From contig JAFZAB010000206.1 in assembly GCA_017548425.1 (NCBI GenBank), positions 1 to 42,461 of the forward strand: a DNA stretch of 42,461 nucleotides, given 5' to 3'. Below, in pieces: positions 33,884-41,671 of the stretch; the stretch's first letter is position 1; each line of letters begins with the position of its first letter. Under the pieces are notes generated by a model. That model made no database searches, was not told where the DNA came from, and saw only the letters and a program-made list of their open reading frames with translations. The translations under genes were made by a program, and so were the position numbers. Origin of the DNA: Victivallales bacterium. GTDB taxonomy: Bacteria; Verrucomicrobiota; Lentisphaeria; Oligosphaerales; Oligosphaeraceae.

Positions 33884-33961
33884 CCATTTTTAGATGTTTT
33901 TATTAAATACAACCTATTATGGATGTATTTTAAAAATACAATCTATTTAGATTGTATTTTT
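33876..33961. repeat. Three tandem 29-bp repeats, each a palindrome (putative operator array)
   Basis: AAATACAAY starts at 33876, 33905 and 33934, exactly 29 bases apart. Each unit is an inverted repeat. The third is perfect, with 14-base arms AAAAATACAATCTA (33932-33945) and TAGATTGTATTTTT (33948-33961); the second has 10-base arms with one mismatch; the first is weaker. The third ends two bases before the stop codon of the next minus-strand gene (33964), so it may also help terminate it. Placement over the satD promoter suggests regulator binding. Confidence 0.85.
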
Positions 33962-33963
33962 CA

Positions 33964-35541
33964 TCACCACTCCTGCAGCAGAACGCCTGTGAAGAAGGCT
34001 TCGCCGCCGTCGCCCTGCCCTTGCGCATTGCATTGGACGGAGACGGAAGCCGCGTCTTTCGGCGTCGTCAAAAAGCTCCAAACCGTTTCCGTATCGCCTG
34101 TTCCGCTGAATTTCAGATAGACGTTGCCAGTATGCGCAAGCCATTGTCCTGCAGCGTTTTTGAAGCAAAGCGAAGCCCCCGCGAGACCGCCGCGATCATT
34201 CGTCACGCCGCCGCGGCAGAGGAAGAAATACCCTGTATCCGGCTTGATCGGAATCGTCTGATGAAAGCAGCCGTTCGACACCTTACGTATGATGCAGCGG
34301 CCGTTCTTCACCTCTCCGTTGCCAGGCGCGGGCTGCTTCCTGTCGTCTTCAACCTGCCACAATGTCCAGCCTTTTTCCTTTCCCGTAAAAGCAAAATCGG
34401 GCACGATGTTCTCCGGCTTGTCAATCATCGCGCCGCTTGGATTTTTGACCTCTAAGATAGCCTGTGTCAGGCCTTTGCCGCCGTCGGCCTCATCCCACAG
34501 TCCCTTCACGCGCGAATGCGGGCTGTTCTTCCACCAGCAACGTTCTTCGCCGTAAAGCCAGATGTACGGCTCGGCCTCTTCGCAGGCCGCCGCAAAGCAG
34601 CGTTTGAACAGACCGACTTGCCCAAGCTGGCTGATTTCAGGCTCCAACGCCTTCCGATAATACGATGTCGCGGGATGGTTGAAATAGCCGTCCAGATAAA
34701 ATGCGGGAGCCAGCAGAATCTGCGAACGCGCCTTGCGGACATTCTTCGGCAAGATAATCTTTTTCATGAGCTTATGCAGATGAAGCTGCATGTCCGCATA
34801 GGCACCGGTCGTCTTCGCGACATAGCCGCTCGATTCATGCCCGTCATAGAGCAACGCCTCCGGCGGCATGACATCGATGACGCCGTTCATGAACGGACGC
34901 GACAGCGCCGCGCCGTCCATCGTCAGGCAGAATGGCATGAACAAAACAATGTCCGGAAATTCCTTGAAGACGGCACGCCCCCACTCCTGCCCGCGGCGGA
35001 ATGCGGCATCCGATATTTCACCATATGGTCTGTCCGTCTTCAAATCATTGGGATTCCAGAACTTACGGCCATATTCCTCAATATCGACGCCCAGCCCTTT
35101 CAGGCCGATTTCCTTCGCGACTTTCGCCGCGACGCCGAAATTGGCCGCCACGTTTGCGAAATCGTCGTCGCTGAACCAATCAAAATCCACATCGTTCGTC
35201 GTCATGTAGAAGAAGTTGTCGGTAAAGCGGCCGAAATTCAATGCCTTGAACCGCGCGATTGTCTCGGCGAACTGTTCATATTTCCAAGGTCTTTTACTCC
35301 AGGCATTTCCCGTTCCTGGCGACCATTTCTTGCCATTTTCCAGCGTTTCCGCCTGGCCATACACTCTGACAACCAGTCCGTCCAGCATCGGGCATTCCTC
35401 CTGCATGTCCGCCAGATGTTTTTCCAGAAAATCAATCGCCGGATTGCTCCATGACCAATCCAAAACCTTCACCTGTCGCGGCTGGGCCAACGCCGACATC
35501 ACAACACAACACGCACATCCGAATACCAACAATCCCTTCAT
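33964..35541 (-). CDS. Secreted protein of unknown family, TIM-barrel-like
   Basis: 525 residues from the ATG at 35541, supported by AGGAG seven bases upstream; the frame is open to 35664 but the added part overlaps the upstream gene. A signal peptide covers about 1-20 (ending SALAQ). The body alternates strands and helices: LDGLVVRVYG, FGRFTDNFFYMTT, GLKGLGVDIEEYG with acidic residues on a strand, and DIVLFMPFCLTMD. This is in the style of a glycoside hydrolase barrel. A C-terminal jelly-roll-like domain (about 385-525, PDFAFTGKEKGWTLWQVEDD) may bind carbohydrate. I do not recognise the family. The isomerase-like gene lies upstream on the same strand with a perfect palindrome between them. 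Confidence 0.65.
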   Translation of the reverse strand: MKGLLVFGCACCVVMSALAQPRQVKVLDWSWSNPAIDFLEKHLADMQEECPMLDGLVVRVYGQAETLENGKKWSPGTGNAWSKRPWKYEQFAETIARFKALNFGRFTDNFFYMTTNDVDFDWFSDDDFANVAANFGVAAKVAKEIGLKGLGVDIEEYGRKFWNPNDLKTDRPYGEISDAAFRRGQEWGRAVFKEFPDIVLFMPFCLTMDGAALSRPFMNGVIDVMPPEALLYDGHESSGYVAKTTGAYADMQLHLHKLMKKIILPKNVRKARSQILLAPAFYLDGYFNHPATSYYRKALEPEISQLGQVGLFKRCFAAACEEAEPYIWLYGEERCWWKNSPHSRVKGLWDEADGGKGLTQAILEVKNPSGAMIDKPENIVPDFAFTGKEKGWTLWQVEDDRKQPAPGNGEVKNGRCIIRKVSNGCFHQTIPIKPDTGYFFLCRGGVTNDRGGLAGASLCFKNAAGQWLAHTGNVYLKFSGTGDTETVWSFLTTPKDAASVSVQCNAQGQGDGGEAFFTGVLLQEW

Positions 35542-35573
35542 ATTATGCTCTCCTTTTTTAATTGTTATTTGCC

Positions 35574-35593
35574 CGACGGCGTGGACGCCGTCG
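35574..35593. repeat. Perfect GACGGCGT palindrome abutting a stop codon
   Basis: CGACGGCGT (35574-35582), GG, ACGCCGTCG (35585-35593): 9-bp arms and a 2-base loop. It directly follows the stop (35594-35596 on the minus strand) of the isomerase-like gene and precedes the next gene by 32 bases, so it may attenuate transcription or protect an mRNA end. Confidence 0.8.
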
Positions 35594-36475
35594 CTACTCA
35601 AACAATGGCTTGAACGCATCCAATATCGTCCTCGCGGAATATCCAAACGAAATCGACACTTCATGCTGGTATGAACGGAGCCGCGGCGCCGTCTTCAGCT
35701 TGCCCATGACCGTCTTCCAGTCGATGTTTCCATGGCCCGGAATGTCATGGCTGTCCGTATCCGACGCATTGTCATGCAGATGGACGGTCACGATGTTCGG
35801 CAGCATTTTGTCCAAAATATGGTCGTCGAACGGAATGACGCCTGTGTCGCGGCACGCCCACGGCAGCCATCCGCAGCTTCGCTTGCCGGAGGCCGACATG
35901 ACGTTGGCATGGCCTGCGTCAAAACACAACCCTAGCCACGGAGATTTGAATCTTTCGACAAAACCGTTAAGTTCTTCCGGCGACGCAATTTCTGTCCAGA
36001 TGTTCTCCAATGCGATAATGACGCCGCAACGTTCCGCCACAGGCAGAACCGCTTCCAACGCATCGTCGATATAGGAACGCCATTGATCCAATGTGCGCGG
36101 CCGAAGGCTCTCGTTGGACCACGTTTCCGCGTGGAACGCACATGTGTCGCCGCCGAACTCCGCCGTCAGCTCCAACGTCCGTTTCGTGAGTTCGATCATC
36201 CGTTTCCGATCTCCTTCGAACGGCAACGACATCTCATTGCCCTCCCCCCAGTCGGAATGCGCGCAACGGCATGTCGCGCCGCGTTCGGTATAGAGCTTTT
36301 TCACGGAGGACACGCGTTCCGGATGCACCAAGAGTTCATGCATCAAATCGCTGGAAAGCGTCAGCAACGACTGCCCGCAGGACAGATTGTCCTCCAGCCC
36401 TTTCACAATCTGGCTGTCGCTTTTGTCGTTTTCCGGCAGTGAAAAATATCCGACAAACGGCACATCCTGTTTCAT
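35594..36475 (-). CDS. Sugar-phosphate isomerase/epimerase-like TIM barrel
   Basis: 293 residues from the ATG at 36475, which has GGAG five bases upstream; the longer frame to 36511 would be read from a heptamer repeat. It belongs to the xylose-isomerase-like/AP-endonuclease-2 barrel family. Metal ligand candidates appear in order: ALENIWTE (Glu), LCFDAGHAN (Asp, His), TVHLHDN (His, Asp) and SYQHEVS (Glu). Members epimerise or isomerise sugars and inositols in the cytoplasm. It is upstream of the secreted unknown on the same strand. Confidence 0.85.
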   Translation of the reverse strand: MKQDVPFVGYFSLPENDKSDSQIVKGLEDNLSCGQSLLTLSSDLMHELLVHPERVSSVKKLYTERGATCRCAHSDWGEGNEMSLPFEGDRKRMIELTKRTLELTAEFGGDTCAFHAETWSNESLRPRTLDQWRSYIDDALEAVLPVAERCGVIIALENIWTEIASPEELNGFVERFKSPWLGLCFDAGHANVMSASGKRSCGWLPWACRDTGVIPFDDHILDKMLPNIVTVHLHDNASDTDSHDIPGHGNIDWKTVMGKLKTAPRLRSYQHEVSISFGYSARTILDAFKPLFE

Positions 36476-36493
36476 GTCTTCTCCATTATAACA

Positions 36494-36528
36494 CCATAAG
36501 CCATAAGCCATAAGCCATTAGCCATAGG
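36494..36528. repeat. Heptamer tandem repeat (CCATAAG)5, last units degenerate
   Basis: CCATAAG three times, then CCATTAG and CCATAGG, between the start of the isomerase-like gene and the stop of the beta-helix gene. It resembles the units at 41672-41706. Confidence 0.88.
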
Positions 36529-36529
36529 C

Positions 36530-36544
36530 ACCGCCGTTGGCGGT
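36530..36544. terminator. Short GC hairpin at a stop codon
   Basis: ACCGCC (36530-36535), GTT, GGCGGT (36539-36544). It reaches into the stop codon of the minus-strand beta-helix gene. No T-run follows, so its role as a terminator is only possible. Confidence 0.4.
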
Positions 36545-38052
36545 CATTCCACGTTTTCCACGACTTGCTGGGCGCGTTCCCAACCGCCGCGTGAGCGGAT
36601 CAAGCTGTAGTCCAGCGGACGGAAGTAGTCGCCCATATAGGTCGTCACAAAACGACCCGACAGTTCGTCCTCCGTCTCGCTCTTCACGAAGACGCAAATC
36701 GTCTTGGCGTCTTTGTCTTGCATCTTGATTTCATGTGTGTTGCACAGCTTGTTCAATGGCGCGACGGTCTTTTCGACCACGCCTGACGCATCTTTTACAA
36801 ACGTCAACCGCCAGGCCGCGCCGTCGCCAAGCGTCAGAATGCCTTCGCAGGCCCCTGTTTTCGCGACAGTGAAGATGTCCGCCACTTTGCAATAGCCTTT
36901 GTTCTTATAGCGTACGGCGTAGTCGGGCAGCTGGTTGCCGAAGCAGATCTTGTCGATGTATTCGCCGCTGATGGGATAATCCGTGCGGATGACGACGTCC
37001 GTGATATGCTGATTTGGCGTATAGACTTTCGCCATGTGGCCTTTCGTCTTGCCGTTGCCCGTCGCGCCAATCGCGCCGCCATGGATCTTCAACGTGCCGT
37101 TGCAGCCATCCGGACAATGGAAGAACGCGCCGTCGAAGTCTGGATTGTCCCGCAGGGAGCCGTCTTCCCAATACATGATGTTCGTGATGTCGATGGAGCA
37201 GTTCGCCGTGCGCTGTTCCAACGCGTAGAAGCATGTGTCCGGATAGATTTCCGAACCGACGAAATATCCCGTATCCGCCTGCACGATGCCGCGCGTGCCG
37301 CGCCACCATGTGCCGTTGTCGCGTTGCGGCATGCAGCCTGTCCAGATGTGGAGGTTGTTGCCGTAGGTGTAGGCACCGTGGTTCTCCAGACCGACGCGGA
37401 TGCCCATCATCTCGATGTTGCTGAAGCGGTTGTCGTTCACGCCGCGTCCGTTGTAGATGGCGACACATGGCACGGGCCAGTCGTTTGCGGCGAAAATGGT
37501 CATGTTCTGCGCGAAAATCGGCCGCGAACCGCCGCCTTCGATGAACAGGCCGTAGCTCCGCATGTTGTAGATGCCAACTCTGTCGATGAATGTCGCCGTT
37601 GACTGAGCGCATTTTCCAATGCGGATGCCGCATTCATGGCTGTTGCATTTGATGTTCAGCTCCCGCATGTTCACTTTGTCGTTGCCGGAGAAATTCACGA
37701 CGCCGACGGAATGGTCTTCATTGACAATGGCGGAAACCAGCCACGTCCGCGCCTTCGTGATCGTCGGGACACGCGCATATCCGTCGCCGACGATCGGATT
37801 CTTCAGGAACAATGGCTTTTCGACTTTGTAAATCCCTCCGGGGAAATACAATGAGTACTTTCCTGTGTATTGGTTGACGATTTCGCTGACGTCTTCCGAA
37901 CCGTCGTTCTTCACGCCTAATTCCAACACATTCACCATGCCCGCCTGAAACTCCTTCAGCGGCGGCTTCTCCGCGGGATTCGCCGCATCGGCGGCCGTTC
38001 CAATCGTGTTCATTGCAAGAAACAATACCAACGGACTGAACAATCTCTTCAT
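36544..38052 (-). CDS. Secreted right-handed beta-helix protein, pectate-lyase-3 type
   Basis: 502 residues with a signal peptide (about 1-23, ending AADAA). VNVLELGVKNDGSEDVSEIV and YSLYFPGGIYKVEKPLFLKN at about 40-86 are the typical opening of pectate-lyase-3-like beta-helices (found in GH55-like and phage tailspike enzymes). Repeating strands follow: VNMRELNIKCNSHECGIRIG, DRVGIYNMRSYGLFIEGGGS and NRFSNIEMMGIRVGLENHG. A smaller C-terminal beta-domain starts near 370. The catalytic residues cannot be assigned, so lyase, hydrolase or only glycan binding remain open. AGGAG upstream supports the ATG. Confidence 0.78.
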   Translation of the reverse strand: MKRLFSPLVLFLAMNTIGTAADAANPAEKPPLKEFQAGMVNVLELGVKNDGSEDVSEIVNQYTGKYSLYFPGGIYKVEKPLFLKNPIVGDGYARVPTITKARTWLVSAIVNEDHSVGVVNFSGNDKVNMRELNIKCNSHECGIRIGKCAQSTATFIDRVGIYNMRSYGLFIEGGGSRPIFAQNMTIFAANDWPVPCVAIYNGRGVNDNRFSNIEMMGIRVGLENHGAYTYGNNLHIWTGCMPQRDNGTWWRGTRGIVQADTGYFVGSEIYPDTCFYALEQRTANCSIDITNIMYWEDGSLRDNPDFDGAFFHCPDGCNGTLKIHGGAIGATGNGKTKGHMAKVYTPNQHITDVVIRTDYPISGEYIDKICFGNQLPDYAVRYKNKGYCKVADIFTVAKTGACEGILTLGDGAAWRLTFVKDASGVVEKTVAPLNKLCNTHEIKMQDKDAKTICVFVKSETEDELSGRFVTTYMGDYFRPLDYSLIRSRGGWERAQQVVENVE

Positions 38053-38173
38053 GATGTCTCCTATTTGTGAGTTTTCAGCAAAATTTCAATACTTCTAATA
38101 AAATAGCAGACCGATACCATTTATCCATTGATTTTTTGTGAAAAAACATCTTTTCCCATTGTATCCGCTTGTC

Positions 38174-38201
38174 TTGACGAATAGCTGTATTTTATTATAT
38201 G
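38174..38201 (+). promoter_or_regulatory. Candidate sigma-70-like promoter of the amidotransferase operon
   Basis: TTGACG (38174-38179), a 16-base spacer and TATATG (38196-38201), about 40 bases upstream of the ATG at 38242. It is the best consensus match seen in the window. Confidence 0.45.
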
Positions 38202-38241
38202 TGGGGATGGATTTTCTATAAAAGTACTCAAGGACAGACCT

Positions 38242-39270
38242 ATGTGCAACATCGCAGGCTATACAGGCAACCGCTCCGCCGCACCGATTCTCATCGAGAT
38301 GATGCGCCGCGAAGAAGGTTACTGGGGCGGATACTATACGGGAATCGCCACCGTTGACAACGGACGCGTCTATCACGCCAAAGTCGTCGGCGACGTCGAG
38401 ACGCTTATCCGTGAGACGGACGCCATGAACCTCCCCGGAACGACCGGCATCATCCATTCCCGCACGCCGTCTGGCGGCGACCGAGAATGGGCCTACCCGT
38501 TCGTCAGTTGCGACGGCAAGGTCGCCTTCGTCGAAAACGGCATCATCGGTTCGTTTGAAAAAACGACGGATTTCCCAACCCTCGCCATGGATTTGAAACG
38601 AAAAGGCCATAAGCTGTCGTCCTGCACGACGGATGTCGTCAAAAACTATCCACGTCTTTCCGACGGCACATCTGTTCATTATTCGGAAGTGCAATGCCAT
38701 CTGCTGGAAGAACTTCTGAACAGCGGTCTGCAACCGTTCGAAGCCTTGCGCGAAATGCTCCGTCGTTGGCCCTGCGAAGACGTCGGCGTCGCCATTCATC
38801 GCGACCATCCCGACAAGATTTTCGCCGCCCGTTTCAACCAACCCATGACGCTCGCTCGCGCCAATGGCGAAGCGTTCATCTCCACAACGCCACTGGCCTT
38901 CCCTGAACAGGATTTCTTCGGCGTCGATGTTCTTCCCGCCAACGCGTGTTATGAAATCTCCGTCAATGGCTTGCGCATTCTCAACGTCATCAATCAGTCC
39001 GTCCGCATTTCACCGATCACGCCCGCCGTGTTCGCGCAGGCGTTGCAGGATGTCACGACCATGCTGCAAGCCGCCAAGGAGCCAGTCCCCTTCAGCGTCA
39101 TTGCGGAAACATGCAAGTTCCCGCAAGGCGGCATCCCGCAGATGGCGCTTCTGGGCTATCTCGTTCTGGAATCGTTGCTTAAATCTGGCAAAGTTTCCCA
39201 AACCACCATCCGAAAGGACGGCATGACGGCCGACCTCACCGCCCCCGTGTTCATGATGTCTTGGAAATAA
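38242..39270 (+). CDS. Class II glutamine amidotransferase-like protein
   Basis: 342 residues. It starts MCNIAGYTGN, so removal of Met would expose Cys2 as the N-terminal nucleophile of an Ntn-type glutaminase. TGIIHSRTPSGGDREWAYPF and VAFVENGIIGSFEK correspond to the H-T-R and HNG motifs of GlmS/PurF glutaminase domains. The SIS or phosphoribosyl partner domain is missing. Instead, residues from about 275 to the end (PFSVIAETCKFPQGGIPQMA ... GYLVLESLLKSGKVSQTTI) look like a winged helix. The ammonia acceptor is unknown. AAGGA upstream supports the start. The OFA-type transporter gene follows after 27 bases, so they are probably co-transcribed. Confidence 0.8.
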   Translation: MCNIAGYTGNRSAAPILIEMMRREEGYWGGYYTGIATVDNGRVYHAKVVGDVETLIRETDAMNLPGTTGIIHSRTPSGGDREWAYPFVSCDGKVAFVENGIIGSFEKTTDFPTLAMDLKRKGHKLSSCTTDVVKNYPRLSDGTSVHYSEVQCHLLEELLNSGLQPFEALREMLRRWPCEDVGVAIHRDHPDKIFAARFNQPMTLARANGEAFISTTPLAFPEQDFFGVDVLPANACYEISVNGLRILNVINQSVRISPITPAVFAQALQDVTTMLQAAKEPVPFSVIAETCKFPQGGIPQMALLGYLVLESLLKSGKVSQTTIRKDGMTADLTAPVFMMSWK

Positions 39271-39297
39271 CCATCATTATATAAAGGAATAAGCGAC

Positions 39298-40509
39298 ATG
39301 GCTGATCAACTCTGTGGTGCAAAACGTATTTTCCGTTCGGTGATTCCGGCATTTTTGCTCGCCGTCTCCGTCGGTCAAATCTACGCCTTCACGAACTTCT
39401 CGTCTGAAATCGCCAACCACATCGGCGAAAAGCAGGAGCATGTCCAATTCGCCTTTTCATTGGGCATTTTCTTCCTGGGCATGGGCGCCGCGTTCTTCGG
39501 CAAAATCGTCGAGAAGAACATCAAATTATCAACCGTCATCGGCACGGTCCTGTTCCTTTCCGGACTGCTCGTCACCAGTCTTGGCATCAGCATGAAGTCA
39601 TTGCTTCTCATCTATTTGGGCTATGGTTTCCTGCTGGGGACAGGCACAGGTGTCATCTATATTTCGCCTGTCAAGACAATGATGCTGTGGTTCCCGAAAA
39701 ACAAAGCCATCGCCGCCGCCATTCCGATCATTTCCTTCGGCCTCGGCTCGACGCTTTCCACCATTCTCTTCCATGGCTTCTGGGGCATCCGCGGATTCAT
39801 AACCTACGGTGTGACAAACGTTTTCTCTGTCTTCGCCCTCTTCTATCTCGTCCCGATGGTCATCGCCGCCTTCCTGCTGAAGAAGCCCGTCTTGGAACAG
39901 CAAGCCGCCGCCGTCGCCAACGGCGAGAGCGATTTCCGTTACGCGACATTGCTGAAAGATTCCTACTTCATTCAGTCATGGCTGTTTATGTTCCTTAACA
40001 TCTCCGCAGGCCTCTGCCTGATTCCGCTCGCCAAGCAGATGATGAAAAACGATGTCGTCGGATATTCCGAAGGTGCCATTACGGCGTTCATCGCCCTGTC
40101 CGGCCTGATGAACGGCGGCGGCCGTTTCATCTTCGCATGGTGGTCCGACCGTCTTGCCCGCCGTATCAACATCCTGCTGTTCATTCTCGGCATCTCTGCC
40201 GGCGTCATGCTCTGCAGTTTCTGGCCGCCTGTCATCGGCTTCGCACTGCTTGTCATAAACGCCTGCTATGGTGCAGGTTTCTCCGTGATTCCGGCCATTC
40301 TCTCCGACCACTACGGCATGAACAACATTTCGAAAATCCATGGCGCTGTTCTGTCCGCATGGGGTTTTGCGGGACTGGCCGGCAACCAAGCCGCCATTTT
40401 TGTTTCGCAGAAACTCGGCTTCGGCTACACAGGTGTCGTGACCATGCTGGTCATCGCCTATCTGCTGAATCTGGTTAATGTGATTTCTTTGCGGAAGAAG
40501 AGCATCTAG
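39298..40509 (+). CDS. MFS transporter of the oxalate/formate antiporter (OFA) type
   Basis: 403 residues with about twelve membrane segments. The N-terminal stretch FLLAVSVGQIYAFTNFSSEI and the GYGFLLGTGTGVIYISPVKT motif before MLWFPKNKAIAAAIPI are typical of the OFA family (OxlT-like). Members exchange small carboxylates; the actual substrate is unknown. AAGGA nine bases upstream fixes the start. It follows the amidotransferase gene by 27 bases, and its TAG stop is also the first base triplet of an octamer repeat that leads into a terminator. Confidence 0.88.
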   Translation: MADQLCGAKRIFRSVIPAFLLAVSVGQIYAFTNFSSEIANHIGEKQEHVQFAFSLGIFFLGMGAAFFGKIVEKNIKLSTVIGTVLFLSGLLVTSLGISMKSLLLIYLGYGFLLGTGTGVIYISPVKTMMLWFPKNKAIAAAIPIISFGLGSTLSTILFHGFWGIRGFITYGVTNVFSVFALFYLVPMVIAAFLLKKPVLEQQAAAVANGESDFRYATLLKDSYFIQSWLFMFLNISAGLCLIPLAKQMMKNDVVGYSEGAITAFIALSGLMNGGGRFIFAWWSDRLARRINILLFILGISAGVMLCSFWPPVIGFALLVINACYGAGFSVIPAILSDHYGMNNISKIHGAVLSAWGFAGLAGNQAAIFVSQKLGFGYTGVVTMLVIAYLLNLVNVISLRKKSI

Positions 40510-40554
40510 ATTTCTAGCCTCCTAGCATTCTAGGCTCTTAGATTTCTAGAAATA
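40507..40554. repeat. Octamer tandem repeat, 6 units (TAGNNTYC)
   Basis: Units TAGATTTC, TAGCCTCC, TAGCATTC, TAGGCTCT, TAGATTTC, TAGAAATA at an exact 8-base period. The first TAG is the stop codon of the MFS gene, and the array ends on the terminator stem. TAG is invariant in every unit. Confidence 0.85.
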
Positions 40555-40596
40555 AGACGCCCGGCAACCAACAATGATCGGTTCCCGGGCGTCTTA
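40553..40596. terminator. Bidirectional hairpin terminator
   Basis: Perfect 12-bp stem TAAGACGCCCGG (40553-40564) / CCGGGCGTCTTA (40585-40596) with a 20-base loop, followed on the plus strand by AATTTTGCTTT, between convergent MFS and aldo/keto reductase genes. Confidence 0.82.
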
Positions 40597-40631
40597 AATT
40601 TTGCTTTAAGTTTTCTGCTTTAGGCTGTTAG

Positions 40632-41519
40632 CTAGTCAATATCATATCCGCCGCCAAACAGCGTGTCGGCGGGAGCTTCCGTCGGATGATAGGTGCTGTA
40701 GCCGACGGGCGGCATCGTCATGATGGCTGTCATGTCGTCATCCGTCAAATCAAAATCAAATACCTTCATATTGTCGGCTATACGGTCCGCATGGGTCGAT
40801 TTCGGCATCGGCACGACGCCGTACTGCAAGGCGAAGCGGATACAGACTTGCGCGATACTCTTGCCGTATTTGGCGGCGATTTTCGCCAACGTCGGATCGG
40901 ACAGCACCGCCCCGCAGCCAAGCGGCGACCACGCTTCCACGACCATGTTGTGCGCTTTGCACCAACGGACGAGTTCCGGCTGGTAGTAGCCCGGATGGAA
41001 TTCAATCTGATTGACCATCGGCTTGATTTCAGCCGTTTCAAACAACGCGTCCAACTGTTCAGGCAGATAATTCGACACGCCGATCGCACGGATTTTGCCG
41101 TCTTTGTACATCTTCTCAAAGCCACGCCACGTCGCCGCATTGATTTCCTTCCATTTGGGATTGGATTTCGCAACACACGGCCAGTGAACGAGATACAAGT
41201 CCAGATAATCCACGCCCAAATTCTTCAAGGAATCTTCGACGGCGGCGATCGTCTTCGTGTAGCCGCGTTCCGTAATCCAATGCTTCGTCGTCAGGAAAAT
41301 CTCCTCACGCGGCACACCCGATTCTTTGATGCCTTTGCCGACATCCTCTTCGTTGCCGTATGCGTTCGCTGTATCGATATGGCGGTAGCCGCACTTCAAA
41401 GCCGTCTTCACGCCTTCGCAGGCCACGCCGCCCGCAGGCGTCTGCCATGTGCCGTAGCCCAGGCATGGAATCTTCACGCCATTCGCCAATGTCAATGTAT
41501 CCGTCGCTTTGTTAAACAT
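40632..41519 (-). CDS. Aldo/keto reductase
   Basis: 295 residues, full length for the family. The catalytic tetrad is visible: D49 (HIDTANAYGNE), Y54, K79 (LTTKHW) and H112 (LVHWP). GVSNYLPEQLDALFETAEIK and VNQIEFHPGYYQPELVRWCK are family signatures, and the C-terminal KSTHADRIADN holds the NADPH-binding Lys/Arg. It reduces aldehydes or ketones, often sugars or 2,5-diketogluconate-like acids, with NADPH in the cytoplasm. It is a single gene convergent with the OFA-type transporter across a terminator. Confidence 0.93.
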   Translation of the reverse strand: MFNKATDTLTLANGVKIPCLGYGTWQTPAGGVACEGVKTALKCGYRHIDTANAYGNEEDVGKGIKESGVPREEIFLTTKHWITERGYTKTIAAVEDSLKNLGVDYLDLYLVHWPCVAKSNPKWKEINAATWRGFEKMYKDGKIRAIGVSNYLPEQLDALFETAEIKPMVNQIEFHPGYYQPELVRWCKAHNMVVEAWSPLGCGAVLSDPTLAKIAAKYGKSIAQVCIRFALQYGVVPMPKSTHADRIADNMKVFDFDLTDDDMTAIMTMPPVGYSTYHPTEAPADTLFGGGYDID

Positions 41520-41596
41520 CTTGATGCTCCTTTGTTTTGTATAATCATGAAAAAGTGTTCTTTAAAATAGCATGGTGTTTGGCAAATGCCATTCAA

Positions 41597-41659
41597 AGAG
41601 ACAAAAGAGATGAAAGGGATAAAAGAGACGAAAGGGACTAAAGCGACGAAAGAGACAGG
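41597..41659. repeat. Nonamer tandem repeat, 7 units (AGRGACRAA)
   Basis: Units AGAGACAAA, AGAGATGAA, AGGGATAAA, AGAGACGAA, AGGGACTAA, AGCGACGAA, AGAGACAGG at an exact 9-base period. It matches, in the other orientation, the four units at 17184-17219. It lies between the aldo/keto reductase start and the GH2-like stop. Confidence 0.88.
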
Positions 41660-41671
41660 CTATAATCTTTT

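Noticed and set aside
34516..35454. 312-codon plus-strand frame
   Set aside because: Antisense of the signal-peptide-bearing gene at 33964-35541; no family features.
38095..38841. 248-codon minus-strand frame
   Set aside because: It lies opposite the amidotransferase gene, which has a promoter, Shine-Dalgarno and recognisable motifs; the antisense translation shows none.
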